A DNA stretch of 64,000 nt. Source: Amycolatopsis sp. GM8 (GTDB taxonomy: Bacteria; Actinomycetota; Actinomycetes; Mycobacteriales; Pseudonocardiaceae). Positions 46,230 through 54,824 of this stretch are shown here, piece after piece. Positions within the stretch are counted from its first letter, which is position 1. Each line of letters begins with the position of its first letter. Made by a program: the position numbers and the translations under genes. The notes beneath the pieces were generated by a model. It searched no databases, was not told where the DNA came from, and worked only from the letters and a program-made list of their open reading frames with translations. The stretch covers positions 467,634 through 531,633 of the forward strand of contig NZ_JAJKFK010000006.1 of NCBI RefSeq assembly GCF_021653975.1, written 5' to 3'.

Positions 46230-47137
46230 ACGACCTGCTGGGGCGCGGCCTCTACCTCAAATGCGACGGTTTCAACTTCGGCGGTTCGGTGAAGCTGCGC
46301 ACGGCGGCGAGCATGGTGGCGGCCGCCGGACGGGACGGCCTGATCGGCGCGGACTCCATCCTGGTGGAGTCGTCCTCCGGCAACCTCGGCATCGCGCTGA
46401 GCGTGGTCGCCGCGAGCATCGGGCGGCGCTTCACCTGCGTCATCGACCCCCGCTGCAACCGCCAGACCGCCGACCTCATGCGGGCGCTCGGCGCGGAGGT
46501 GGTGACCGTGACCGAGCCGAGCGCGGAAGGCGGATTCCTGCGTGCCCGCCAGGATCACGTCCGGCGGCTGTGCGAGGAGGACGGCCGGTACCTGTGGCTG
46601 AACCAGTACCTCAACCACGCCAACTGGTCCGCGCACTACGAGACCACCGCGCCGGAGATCGCCAAACAGTTCCCGCACCTGGACGTGCTCTTCGTCGGAG
46701 TCGGCACCGGGGGCACGGTCATGGGCTGCTCGCGCTACTTCCGCGACAACGGCGCCGACACCCGGATCGTGGCGGTGGACGCCGTCGGCTCGGTGACGTT
46801 CGGCCTGCCGGCCGGGCCCCGGCTGATCCCGGGGCTGGGTGCGGGCGTCCGGCCCCCGATGGTCGACACAAGCCTGATCGACGACGTGGTGCACGTCGCC
46901 GAGATCGACACCATCCGGGCGTGCCGCCGCCTTTCGGCGCAAGGCTTCCTGCTCGGCGGATCCAGCGGCACGGTGCTGAGCGGCGCGCTGTCCTGGCTCG
47001 ACCGCAACGACCCCGGCCGGGAGCTCTCGGCGGTCGCCATCGCGCCCGATCTCGGCGAACGCTACGTGGACACGATCTACAACGACTCGTGGGTGGCCGA
47101 GCACTTCGGTGCGCAACACCTGCGCTCCATCGCCTGA
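46172..47137 (+). CDS. sbnA: SbnA-like PLP enzyme of 2,3-diaminopropionate biosynthesis
   Basis: 321 residues from ATG 46172 with CAGGAGAG upstream. Cysteine-synthase fold (fold-type II PLP): FNFGGSVKLRTAASMV with the PLP lysine, SSSGNLGIAL (substrate loop), VGVGTGGTVMG (phosphate loop) and GGSSGTVLSGAL near the C-terminus. SbnA from staphyloferrin B synthesis joins O-phospho-L-serine and L-glutamate to give N-(1-amino-1-carboxyl-2-ethyl)-glutamate. The adjacent sbnB-like gene makes this assignment firm. It starts inside the 3' end of the condensation gene. Confidence 0.92.
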   Translation: MPVITKPHEFLESDVYIDLNDLLGRGLYLKCDGFNFGGSVKLRTAASMVAAAGRDGLIGADSILVESSSGNLGIALSVVAASIGRRFTCVIDPRCNRQTADLMRALGAEVVTVTEPSAEGGFLRARQDHVRRLCEEDGRYLWLNQYLNHANWSAHYETTAPEIAKQFPHLDVLFVGVGTGGTVMGCSRYFRDNGADTRIVAVDAVGSVTFGLPAGPRLIPGLGAGVRPPMVDTSLIDDVVHVAEIDTIRACRRLSAQGFLLGGSSGTVLSGALSWLDRNDPGRELSAVAIAPDLGERYVDTIYNDSWVAEHFGAQHLRSIA

Positions 47138-47151
47138 GGAGGGTGTTTCTG

Positions 47152-48201
47152 ATGAGTCCCGGTATCCCGTCCTTCGCCGTCGTCTCCGGACGTTCCGTGC
47201 AGCGCGCGCTGCACGGCCGCGAGCCCGCGGTGATCGACCTGATCGAGTCGGCCTACCGGCTGCACGGCGCGGGCAGCACGGTCAACCCGCCGTCCTACTT
47301 CCTGCGTTTCCCGGACCAGCCGAACTCGCGGATCATCGCGCTGCCCGCCTCGGTGGCGGGCAATGTGGACACGGCGGGTCTGAAGTGGATCGCGAGCTTC
47401 CCCGACAACGTCGCGAACGGGCTGCCGCGCGCGTCCGCGGTGCTGCTGCTGAACGACCGCCGCACCGGATATCCGTACGCCTGCTTGGAAAGCTCGGTCA
47501 TCAGCGCGAGCCGGACAGCGGCGTCGGCGGCGCTGGCCGCGCTCCGCCTGGGGGCGGGGCGCGCCGAGCGCGGGCGGGTCGGCTTCATCGGCACCGGCCT
47601 GATTTCCCGCTATATCCACACTTACCTCGACGCGGCGGGCTGGCCGTTCACCCGCATCGGCGTGCACGACCTCGCGGCGGGGCGGACGCGTGGGTTCACT
47701 GAGTACCTCCGCGGCCGCACAGACATTCCGGTGAAAGCCTTCGGCAGCGCGGAGGAGCTGATCCGGGAGTCGGACGTGGTCGTGTTCGCGACGACCGCCG
47801 GGAAACCCCACGTGTCCGATCCCGGCTGGTTCTCCCACCACCCGCTGGTGCTGCACATTTCGCTGCGGGACGTCTCCGAGGAGATCGTGCTGGACTCGGT
47901 GAACGTCGTCGACGACGTCGAGCACTGCCTGAAGGCCAACACGTCGGTCCACCTGACTGAACAACGCGTCGGCCACCGGGACTTCGTGCACGCCACCCTC
48001 CACGACGTGCTCACCGGCGGGTACGAGGTCCCAGCGGACAGGACGGTGCTGTTCTCGCCGTTCGGGCTCGGCGTGCTCGACCTGGCGCTCGGCGCGTTCG
48101 TGTACCGGGAATGCCTGCGGGCGGGGGAACTCGTCGCGATCGACGGGTTCTTCAGCGAGCTGGAAACCCACGGCAGCACCGAACCCGCGACGGTGGGCTG
48201 A
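47152..48201 (+). CDS. sbnB: SbnB-like dehydrogenase of 2,3-diaminopropionate biosynthesis
   Basis: 349 residues, ATG 47152 with GAGGAGGG upstream, 14 nt after sbnA. Ornithine cyclodeaminase/mu-crystallin family: LKWIASFPDNVANGLPRAS, NAD-binding VGFIGTGLISRYI near residue 143, VVVFATTAGKPHVSD, and the C-terminal VLFSPFGLGVLDLALG. SbnB oxidatively cleaves the SbnA product to L-2,3-diaminopropionate, 2-oxoglutarate and NADH. Together the two genes supply Dap inside the operon. Confidence 0.92.
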   Translation: MSPGIPSFAVVSGRSVQRALHGREPAVIDLIESAYRLHGAGSTVNPPSYFLRFPDQPNSRIIALPASVAGNVDTAGLKWIASFPDNVANGLPRASAVLLLNDRRTGYPYACLESSVISASRTAASAALAALRLGAGRAERGRVGFIGTGLISRYIHTYLDAAGWPFTRIGVHDLAAGRTRGFTEYLRGRTDIPVKAFGSAEELIRESDVVVFATTAGKPHVSDPGWFSHHPLVLHISLRDVSEEIVLDSVNVVDDVEHCLKANTSVHLTEQRVGHRDFVHATLHDVLTGGYEVPADRTVLFSPFGLGVLDLALGAFVYRECLRAGELVAIDGFFSELETHGSTEPATVG

Positions 48202-48203
48202 TC

Positions 48204-49835
48204 GTGGACGACGCACGAAGCCTGGTCCCGCCGCTGCGGCCGTTGCCGATCAGCACCGCCGAAGCGCGGGCGGCCGCCCGCCTTCGGCTGCACCGCGAGC
48301 ACGAGATCGACGTGTCGATCACCGTCAGCGGCACCGTCGGCAGGTTCGCCCGGGAAGCGCCCGATCGCCTCGCGATCACCGGCCCGGGCCGGTCGATCAC
48401 CTACGCCGAATTGGCGGAGCGGGTGGCCGCGACACGCGAGTTCCTGGACGGGCACGGTTGCGGCCAAGGTGCCGTGGTCGCGGTCAGCGGCCCGCGCAGC
48501 GCCGAGTCGATCATCATCCTGCTCGCCCTGGAAAGCGCCGGGGCCGTGTACCTCCCGGTCGACCGGGCCTGGCCGCGGGCGCGACTGACCACCGTCCTGC
48601 GTCGTGCCGGAGTGACCCACCTTCTGCACCACCACCCGGCCGATGCGGCGGGCACCCTCACCGTCGCCGCCGCGGAGACCGGCATCCCGGTACTGGTCCA
48701 GTCCACCTCGAGCCCGGCGGGTCCGTCGCGCGAGCGCTGCGAGGACAGCGGGGAGCCGCGCTACGTCTTCTACACCTCGGGCACCACCGGGACGCCGAAG
48801 GGTGCGCTCATCGAGCACCGGGGGATGATCAACCACCTCTGGGCGAAGATCATCGATATCGGCCTCGGCCCGGACGACGTCGTCGCGTTCACCGCACCGC
48901 TCACCTTCGACATCGCCATCTGGCAGATGCTCACGCCGTTGCTGCTCGGCGGGTGCGTCGCCGTGCTCGGGGAGCAGGACACGTCGTTCCCCAGGGTGCT
49001 CGTGAACCGGCTGCGCGAGCTGGAAGTGTCCACTTTGGAACTGGTCCCGACGATGCTCGCGTGGCTCGCGGACGGGCCCGCCGCGTCGGGCGGATTGCCG
49101 CGGCTGCGCCATATCCTGTCCACGGGGGAGGAGCTGAGCCGTCAGTTGGCAGCCCGGCTGCTGGACGCGGTGCCCGGGGTGCGCGTGCTCAACGCCTACG
49201 GTTTCACGGAAACGTCCGACGACGTCACACACCACGTCGTGGGCGACGCCGACCTCGCCGGTGGGCGCCTGCCGGTCGGGTCCGTGGTCATCAACACCTC
49301 GCTCTACGTCCTCGTCGACGAAGCCGGGCACTGGCGCGCCGCGCGGCCCGGCGAGCCGGGGGAGTTGTTCGTGGGCGGGCTCGCGCCCGGATGTGGCTAC
49401 CTGAACGACGAACCCGCGACCGGGAAATCCTTTTTCCTCGACGTGCTCGACCCGGACTCGCCGACCGGCCGGCTGTATCGCAGCGGGGACGGCGTCGTGG
49501 CGGAGGGGAGCGTGCTGCGGTACCTGGGACGGCTGGACCGCCAGGTCAAGGTCGCCGGGGTCCGGATGGAACTGGGGGAGATCGAGGCGGAGCTGCGGCG
49601 GCACCCGGCGGTTGCCGACTGCGCCGTGATCGCGACCGGCGATTCCGACTCCGATCGCCGGGAGGTCGCCGCGTACTACGTGCCCGCCGGGTCGGAGATC
49701 GCGGTCGACCAGCTCCGCGACTTCTTGGCCGGCGCCCTTCCCCCGGCGATGGTGCCGCGCCGGTGGCACGCGCTCACCACCTTGCCGGTCAGTGCCAATG
49801 GCAAGACCGATTACCGGGCGCTGGCCGGCGATTGA
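48204..49835 (+). CDS. Stand-alone NRPS adenylation domain, predicted diaminopropionate-activating
   Basis: 543 residues, GTG 48204, 2 nt after the sbnB stop. Core motifs are present: A3 YTSGTTGTPKGALIEH, A4 TFDIAIWQM (the Asp for the alpha-amine is present), A5 NAYGFTETSDDV, A7 YRSGDG, A8 GRLDRQVKVAGVRMELGEIE and A10 NGKTDYRAL with the catalytic Lys. There is no attached carrier domain. By hand alignment to PheA the pocket reads about D-I-W-T-L-T-A-D-D-K. Two Asp at positions 330-331 would suit a second amine, consistent with Dap made by the two preceding genes. Last gene of the operon, followed by strong hairpins. Confidence 0.88.
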   Translation: MDDARSLVPPLRPLPISTAEARAAARLRLHREHEIDVSITVSGTVGRFAREAPDRLAITGPGRSITYAELAERVAATREFLDGHGCGQGAVVAVSGPRSAESIIILLALESAGAVYLPVDRAWPRARLTTVLRRAGVTHLLHHHPADAAGTLTVAAAETGIPVLVQSTSSPAGPSRERCEDSGEPRYVFYTSGTTGTPKGALIEHRGMINHLWAKIIDIGLGPDDVVAFTAPLTFDIAIWQMLTPLLLGGCVAVLGEQDTSFPRVLVNRLRELEVSTLELVPTMLAWLADGPAASGGLPRLRHILSTGEELSRQLAARLLDAVPGVRVLNAYGFTETSDDVTHHVVGDADLAGGRLPVGSVVINTSLYVLVDEAGHWRAARPGEPGELFVGGLAPGCGYLNDEPATGKSFFLDVLDPDSPTGRLYRSGDGVVAEGSVLRYLGRLDRQVKVAGVRMELGEIEAELRRHPAVADCAVIATGDSDSDRREVAAYYVPAGSEIAVDQLRDFLAGALPPAMVPRRWHALTTLPVSANGKTDYRALAGD

Positions 49836-49850
49836 CGCGGGGTCCACCGC

Positions 49851-49900
49851 GTGATCGGGCGCATCACGAGTGCGCCCGGTCATCGGGTGGCCGGGCGCAC
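49851..49900. terminator. Hairpins between convergent operon ends
   Basis: A perfect 10-bp stem GTGCGCCCGG (49870-49879) / CCGGGCGCAC (49891-49900) with an 11-nt loop, preceded by a smaller GTGAT / ATCAC hairpin at 49851-49867. They lie between the stops of the adenylation gene (plus) and the ATP-grasp gene (minus) and probably terminate both. Confidence 0.75.
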
Positions 49901-49927
49901 CACGAACTGCGTCCGGCCACCCACCTC

Positions 49928-51166
49928 CTATCCGGTTGTGCTGTAGGTGATTGAAAGCGCTTTCAGCGCCGCCTTGACGGCGGTCTGCACCGCCTCGTGA
50001 TCCGCGGCATCGCCGACGATCGTCCCGACGAAGCCGCCGGTCCCGGACCGCCAGTCCACCGGCGAGCCCACCGGCAGCGACGGTTCGTACCGCCGGACGC
50101 CGGGGATCGCGGCCAGGTTGTCTTCCCCCGCGATCGCCGAGATCCGGCGGGCTTCCTGGGGCGGGTGGACGAAGTAGCGGTAGGAGACCTGGGTCGGGAC
50201 CGCCGGCAGGTCCGGCAGCGGCAGGCCCAGCTCGGCGCGGAGGGCGGCCGCGACGATGTCATAGCCCGCGGCCCGGCGCAGCATCCCGGCCACCCAGCCG
50301 CCGAGGCGGGCGTTCACCTCGAGTACGCGCGGACCCGACTCGGTCAGTTTCAGTTCGACGTGGGTGATCCCCGTGGTGATGCCCAGTGCGCGAATGGCCG
50401 CCGTCGCGAGCTCCCCCGCCTGATCGGTGAGTTCCGGTCCGGCCGGGCTGGGGACGAACAGTGAGGTCTCGCGAAACGGTGGCGTGACGGGAAAACGGCC
50501 GGTGGTGCAGACGTGCCGGATGGTTTCCCCATCCACAATGGATTCGACGGAGAGGTAGTCACCCCATTCGGGACCGAGCCGGGTGGGGTCGCCTTCGAGG
50601 AGTTCCTCAGCCATGAAACCCAGGGGACCGGTCCGTCCGATGGCCATTGTGGACGCCCAGTGTTCCGCCTCGGCGAGCGAGTCCGCGCGCACGGTGTCGA
50701 TGCTTCCCATGCCCTGGCGGGGTTTGAGCACGGCGGGCAGCCCGGTTTCCCGGAGCGCGGCAGGCACGTCGGCGACGCTGTCGATCGGCGCCGCGCGGAC
50801 CACGTCCACCCCGGTCTCGGCGAGCGCGCGGCGCTGCAGGATCTTGTCCCGGCAGGTTCGCGCCGCCGCCACCGACAGGTACCGCAGGCCGGCCGCTTCG
50901 GCGACCTCCGCGGTCGCGAGCACCTGCCGCTCGCTGAACGTGGTGATGTGCTTGACACCGTGCTCGTGCAGGACGCGTGCGGCGTCCTCAGTGGACAGGC
51001 CGGTGATGTCGCATTCCGCGCCCCGCAGCTGGCTCCGGGCGAGTTCGCTGTTGGGGATGAAGACCGGTTCGCAGATCCGGCGGCAGGCTGCCATGATCTC
51101 GACGGTGGAAGCGGAACCCACGTCGTACACGAAACCGAACCTGGGCAGATCGCGCCGTGCTGGCAT
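49928..51166 (-). CDS. ATP-grasp carboxylate-amine ligase
   Basis: 412 residues from ATG 51166 with AGGAAAGGA upstream. ATP-grasp features: an N-terminal preATP-grasp domain, then TCRDKILQRRAL, AVLKPRQGMGSIDTV (nucleotide-binding Lys and loop), FMAEELLEGD, GITHVELKLTESGPRVLEVNARLGGW (metal-binding Glu and Asn). Relatives include L-amino-acid ligases of the BacD/DdaF type that join amino acids or acids through an acyl phosphate. DdaF acts on diaminopropionate in dapdiamide synthesis, which makes a Dap-directed tailoring step attractive here. It is convergent with the biosynthetic operon and divergent from the S33 hydrolase, with which it may form a make/break pair; this is inference. Confidence 0.85.
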   Translation of the reverse strand: MPARRDLPRFGFVYDVGSASTVEIMAACRRICEPVFIPNSELARSQLRGAECDITGLSTEDAARVLHEHGVKHITTFSERQVLATAEVAEAAGLRYLSVAAARTCRDKILQRRALAETGVDVVRAAPIDSVADVPAALRETGLPAVLKPRQGMGSIDTVRADSLAEAEHWASTMAIGRTGPLGFMAEELLEGDPTRLGPEWGDYLSVESIVDGETIRHVCTTGRFPVTPPFRETSLFVPSPAGPELTDQAGELATAAIRALGITTGITHVELKLTESGPRVLEVNARLGGWVAGMLRRAAGYDIVAAALRAELGLPLPDLPAVPTQVSYRYFVHPPQEARRISAIAGEDNLAAIPGVRRYEPSLPVGSPVDWRSGTGGFVGTIVGDAADHEAVQTAVKAALKALSITYSTTG

Positions 51167-51326
51167 CTCGATCCTTTCCTGAGCAATGGATATCCGGCGA
51201 CGGAACATGGTCCAGGAGAATGATGTTCGTTCCGCGGTTCTTTGTCGATACAATCGCGCGAGCGGGATCGAATTGCCGGGGTTTTTTGTCCCGCCGGCGG
51301 GACACTGTGAGCAGGAGGAATGCGAA
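51167..51326. promoter_or_regulatory. Divergent promoter region, ATP-grasp ligase / S33 hydrolase
   Basis: 160 nt, relatively A/T-rich in the middle, containing the start regions of both genes. AGGAAAGGA (reverse strand) precedes the ligase and GCAGGAGG (51311-51318) the hydrolase. No confident operator palindrome was seen. Confidence 0.45.
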
Positions 51327-52151
51327 ATGGCCGAGGAATTCGTGTCCGCGTCCGACGGGTGTCGATTGTGGACTTCGAAGGCCGGGTCCGGTGCGCCGGT
51401 CGTGTTCTTGCACGGCGGGCCGGGATGGTGGGACATTTTCGCCGACCTGGCCGACGCGCTCGCGCCGGTGGCGGTCGTGTGCCGGTGGGACCAGCGCGGG
51501 TGTGGCCGTTCCGAGCGACGGGGCCCGTACACGCTCGACCGCACACTGGCCGATCTGGATGAGCTTCGCGCGCATTTCGGTTTCTCGGAGATGGCGCTGG
51601 TCGGCCATTCCTGGGGGGCGGATCTAGCCTTGCGTTACGCGATGGCCTTTCCGGCGCGGGTCACGCATCTCGTGCTGATGTGCACCGCAGGGCCCGGTTC
51701 CGCCCGCTATCGTCGCCGGCTGCGGGGAGTACTGGCGCCACATCAGGAGCGAATCTCGGAACTGGTGCGTTCCGCGCCTTCGGCGGAACGAAACCGTGCA
51801 TTATTGCGCCTGCGGATCTCGTTCGGCTTCGCCAACCAGCGGACGGCGTTGCACATGGCCGACCAATTGACGCAACCTTACTCGTACAACGACGATTACG
51901 AGGCGGCCCTCACCGCGGATACTGAGGCAATATCGGAACACGCCCTGGCTGAGGCCTACCGTGCGCTGGACATCCCGACCCTCCTCCTGCACGGCGCCGA
52001 GGACCTCCACCCCCCAGAGGTAACCGACGGCCTCCTGGCAGCCCTACCCAAAGCCCACCGAACAGTGATCGACGGCGCTGCGCACTACCCATGGCTGGAA
52101 CAACCCGAACCAACAGCCACCACCCTGCGAGAATTCCTCTGCGGAATCTGA
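51327..52151 (+). CDS. Alpha/beta hydrolase, proline iminopeptidase-like (S33)
   Basis: 274 residues from ATG 51327, GCAGGAGG upstream; in-frame sequence before it crosses the promoter. Alpha/beta-hydrolase triad: oxyanion motif LHGGPGWW near residue 30, WDQRGCGRSERRGPYTLDR (proline-iminopeptidase-like), nucleophile in LVGHSWGADLALRYA near residue 95, acid in LLHGAEDLHPP and His in DGAAHYPW. There is no signal peptide. It may remove an N-terminal residue from a peptide product (activation or inactivation), work as an esterase, or protect the producer. It is divergent from the ATP-grasp ligase and is the last gene with a plausible link to the biosynthetic cluster. Confidence 0.86.
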   Translation: MAEEFVSASDGCRLWTSKAGSGAPVVFLHGGPGWWDIFADLADALAPVAVVCRWDQRGCGRSERRGPYTLDRTLADLDELRAHFGFSEMALVGHSWGADLALRYAMAFPARVTHLVLMCTAGPGSARYRRRLRGVLAPHQERISELVRSAPSAERNRALLRLRISFGFANQRTALHMADQLTQPYSYNDDYEAALTADTEAISEHALAEAYRALDIPTLLLHGAEDLHPPEVTDGLLAALPKAHRTVIDGAAHYPWLEQPEPTATTLREFLCGI

Positions 52152-52432
52152 TGATCGCGAGCGCGCGGAGCCATGCGGTTCGTGTCGTTCCTGATGACGG
52201 TGCTCGTAGGCAGGGCCTTCCTGTTCGGATGGAGGTGGACGACCATTTCATCGCGTCCCCGCCGCGCTGCGCAGCCGGCGCCGTGGTCTGGTCGGATGCG
52301 GACTCCGCGGCGATCACGGTGCGGAGGATGCATCCCGCGTTCCTGGTATACGCGTAGGAACGCGTCACACCGACACCGCGCCCGCAGGCCTAACTCACGA
52401 AGCGAACCGCCGGTGATCTGGGCTTACCGGTC
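52152..52432. other. Intergenic stretch between convergent genes, no gene seen
   Basis: 281 nt between the S33 hydrolase (plus) and the FAD oxidase (minus). Open frames on both strands are short and lack recognisable motifs. This seems to be the right boundary of the biosynthetic locus. Confidence 0.5.
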
Positions 52433-53584
52433 CTATGTTGAGGGTGTTTTCTGATGGGAAACCGGGTCGGCGAAGCGATCGGCTGACAATTCCGACACGT
52501 TGAGTGGGGGGACTTCGTTTGCAACGAGCGCGGCAACGGTCTCGCCCGCTGCGAAGCCGTGCATGAATCCGTGACCGCTGAAGCCGGTGGCATAGAAGAA
52601 GCCGTCATGGCCGCCGATGAGAGCACGTCGGTCGGGTGTTACTTCGTAACATCCGACCCAGCCCTTGGCAATGCCGACGTCCACAAGGCGAGGCCAACGG
52701 CGTTCGAGTCGTTCGCCGAGCGGTTCGAGCAACGCCCAGGTCACGGTGGTGTCGGTGCGACCGGCTTCGGCCGGGTCGGAGATCCCGAGCAGCACGCCGG
52801 TGCCTTCGCGGCGAAAGTAGAGGTCCAGCGCGGGGTCGAGGATGTTGGGGAGAGCGGTCAGGTCGAAGTTGTCGATGGGTTCTGTCAGGAACTGGTGTTG
52901 CCGGTATGCGCTCACCGGGAGGTTTATTCCGAATCCTCGTCCGATCTCCGGTGAACCATGGCCCGCGCAGCTGACGACTGCTTGTGCCTGAATGGTTTCG
53001 CCCCCGGCGAGCTGGACATCGAAGCCGTGATCGGCATTGCCTGTGACCTGTTCGGCGGGACTGCGCTGCCGTAGTGTCGCGCCGGCTTTGCGGGCTGCGG
53101 TGAGGATGTCGTTGGTGACATCGGCGGGTGAGCCGAATCCGTCGTCGGGGGTGTAGATCGCGAGTAGGACGTCATCGGAGTTGATTCCCGGTGCCAGTTC
53201 GTCCAGCTTCTGCCGGTCGAGCTCAATCGCATTGATTCCGATCTCGTTCTGCATTGGTCGACGACGCGCAAGTTCTTCGGCTGTCTCCTCGTCGGCCGCG
53301 AGGGTCAGGTAGCCACAGCGCTGGTAGCCGAGGTCCAGATCGTGTTCGCGCTCGAAGGAACGCCAGAGTTCGCGCGAGCGCAGGGTCATCTGCATCTCGA
53401 GTGCGGTCGCAAACTGAGTGCGCACACCTCCGGAGGCAAGACCGGTCGCGCCTGAGGCGACGGTGTCTGCCTCGCAGATCGTGACCCGGAATCCTCGACG
53501 GCTCAGGAAGTACGCGGTCGCGCACCCCACGATCCCAGCTCCGATGACTACGACGTCCACGGGTTCTTCGGAGGCCAACCTCAA
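52433..53584 (-). CDS. FAD-dependent amine / D-amino-acid oxidase-like (DAO family)
   Basis: About 383 residues. TTG starts at 53584 or 53578 lie just after GAAGGGA; GTG 53560 is a shorter option. N-terminal FAD dinucleotide-binding motif VDVVVIGAGIVGCATAYFLSRRG, then GLASGGVRTQF, AQAVVSCAGHGSPEIG, and C-terminal FYATGFSGHGFMHGFAAGE. It fits the glycine/D-amino-acid oxidase, sarcosine-oxidase-beta or hydrogen-cyanide-synthase-like family, acting on the alpha-C-N bond of an amino or imino acid. The promoter just upstream carries the 12-nt-spaced CACTRTAGTG-type repeats, linking it to the amidohydrolase/aminotransferase and DapA-like operons. Convergent with the S33 hydrolase. Confidence 0.87.
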   Translation of the reverse strand: MRLASEEPVDVVVIGAGIVGCATAYFLSRRGFRVTICEADTVASGATGLASGGVRTQFATALEMQMTLRSRELWRSFEREHDLDLGYQRCGYLTLAADEETAEELARRRPMQNEIGINAIELDRQKLDELAPGINSDDVLLAIYTPDDGFGSPADVTNDILTAARKAGATLRQRSPAEQVTGNADHGFDVQLAGGETIQAQAVVSCAGHGSPEIGRGFGINLPVSAYRQHQFLTEPIDNFDLTALPNILDPALDLYFRREGTGVLLGISDPAEAGRTDTTVTWALLEPLGERLERRWPRLVDVGIAKGWVGCYEVTPDRRALIGGHDGFFYATGFSGHGFMHGFAAGETVAALVANEVPPLNVSELSADRFADPVSHQKTPST

Positions 53585-53597
53585 TCCCTTCGCCGCG

Positions 53598-53631
53598 CAC
53601 TACGGTGTCCAATACAGCGTCTACTATAGTG
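53598..53631. promoter_or_regulatory. Tandem palindromic operator, three copies at 12-nt steps
   Basis: Starts at 53598 (CACTACGGTG), 53610 (CAATACAGCG, weaker) and 53622 (TACTATAGTG, containing the perfect dyad ACTATAGT), upstream of the FAD oxidase. The same word and the same 12-nt step occur at two other promoters to the right. Confidence 0.6.
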
Positions 53632-53669
53632 GAAGTGGGTGCCGCTGGCCAGCGGGTTCGGCGAAGGTG

Positions 53670-54824
53670 TCAAGATGTCCGGTCTGCTGCTGGGAGAACG
53701 TAGGGCGCCAACTCCAGCGCGAGGTGAAGGGTGAGTCGACCGGCGCCGGCATCGAGGTCGACGCTTGTTGCGTGCTCGATTGCTTTGAGGCGGTGGTACA
53801 CCGTGTGACGGTGCAGATGCAGCCGAGTTGCCGTTCGTGCGACGCTGGCTGCCTCTTCGAGGTAGATGCGAGCTGTTTCGACCAGCGGCTCCGGCCCTGT
53901 GGACAGGAACCCGGCGACGGCCGGCGGGATCAGTGTTCGTGCAAGGTCGGTGTCCCTGGCAATCCCGAGGAGTGCCAACGGGCCCAGCTCGTCCCACACC
54001 GTTACGTGTGATCCGCTGTGGCGGGCGACGCGCAGTGCGACCAGTGCGCCCGACCGTGCTTTGTCGAGGTCGTCAAGGCTCGGAACGACCGGACCAATTC
54101 CTACGAACGTCGCCTGGTCGAGTTCCGGCATACGCCGCGAAAGCCCCAGTGCGCTGAGGACCTCCGGCAGCGGCATCGAGCGCAACGGTTGACCGCCATA
54201 GCGCACGATCGCTGCACAGAGTCCCCCTGACTCGCGTGCCCAGAGCATTCCGCTGCGGCTGGGGCGGCTCGAGAGCTGAGTGACCAAATCGGGACGGTCG
54301 ATCAACGCGACGACCACTGGTTCGTCCAGGCGAAGTCCGGAGGCTCCGGCGAGCTCGTCTGCGGCGGGCCTCGCCGACCGCGGGCCACCCTCGACGACGT
54401 CTCTGTAAAGCGCGTCTCGGTGTGCTTGTCGCCGCTCCGCCAAGCTCAGCAACGCACCTGCCGCCTCGGCAAATGGCGCGGCCTCCGGCCATTTGCTTTC
54501 GTGGATCGTGCCGTCGGCATCAAGGAGCCAGAAGAAGCCGAGCAGGCGGCCGAGGTGGCGCACTGGAATGCAGACCCGGGAAACGATTCCGCGCGGATCG
54601 TCGGCCGGGGTTCGCAGAGGACTCTCGGCGTCGCCGATGCCGTGGGAGTAGAACCAGTCCCGCACGTCCTGAGTCGAGCCGCGTTCAAGAATTGACCGCT
54701 GGCGCACCACGTCTACATCGCGCTGGTCCGAGAATCCGAGAAGGCGGAAACCGGGGTCTTCGAGAATGCACGGTCCACCCATGACCGCAGCCAGGTCCTC
54801 GACAAGGTCGTCCAAGGCGCCCAT
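53670..54824 (-). CDS. PucR/CdaR-type transcriptional regulator
   Basis: 384 residues, ATG 54824. The C-terminus has the PucR-type HTH (SVARTATRLHLHRHTVYHRL, then KAIEHATSVDLDAGAGRLTL), the middle a GGDEF-like segment (VVVALIDRPDLVT; FVGIGPVVPSLDDLDKA) and the N-terminus a GAF-like sensory domain (GFRLLGFSDQRDVDVV; RVCIPVRHLGRLLGFFWL). Members control purine, amino-acid or sugar-diacid catabolism. It reads in the same direction as the FAD oxidase, 85 nt upstream of it, and is divergent from glutamate dehydrogenase across about 350 nt. It could control either. Confidence 0.88.
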   Translation of the reverse strand: MGALDDLVEDLAAVMGGPCILEDPGFRLLGFSDQRDVDVVRQRSILERGSTQDVRDWFYSHGIGDAESPLRTPADDPRGIVSRVCIPVRHLGRLLGFFWLLDADGTIHESKWPEAAPFAEAAGALLSLAERRQAHRDALYRDVVEGGPRSARPAADELAGASGLRLDEPVVVALIDRPDLVTQLSSRPSRSGMLWARESGGLCAAIVRYGGQPLRSMPLPEVLSALGLSRRMPELDQATFVGIGPVVPSLDDLDKARSGALVALRVARHSGSHVTVWDELGPLALLGIARDTDLARTLIPPAVAGFLSTGPEPLVETARIYLEEAASVARTATRLHLHRHTVYHRLKAIEHATSVDLDAGAGRLTLHLALELAPYVLPAADRTS

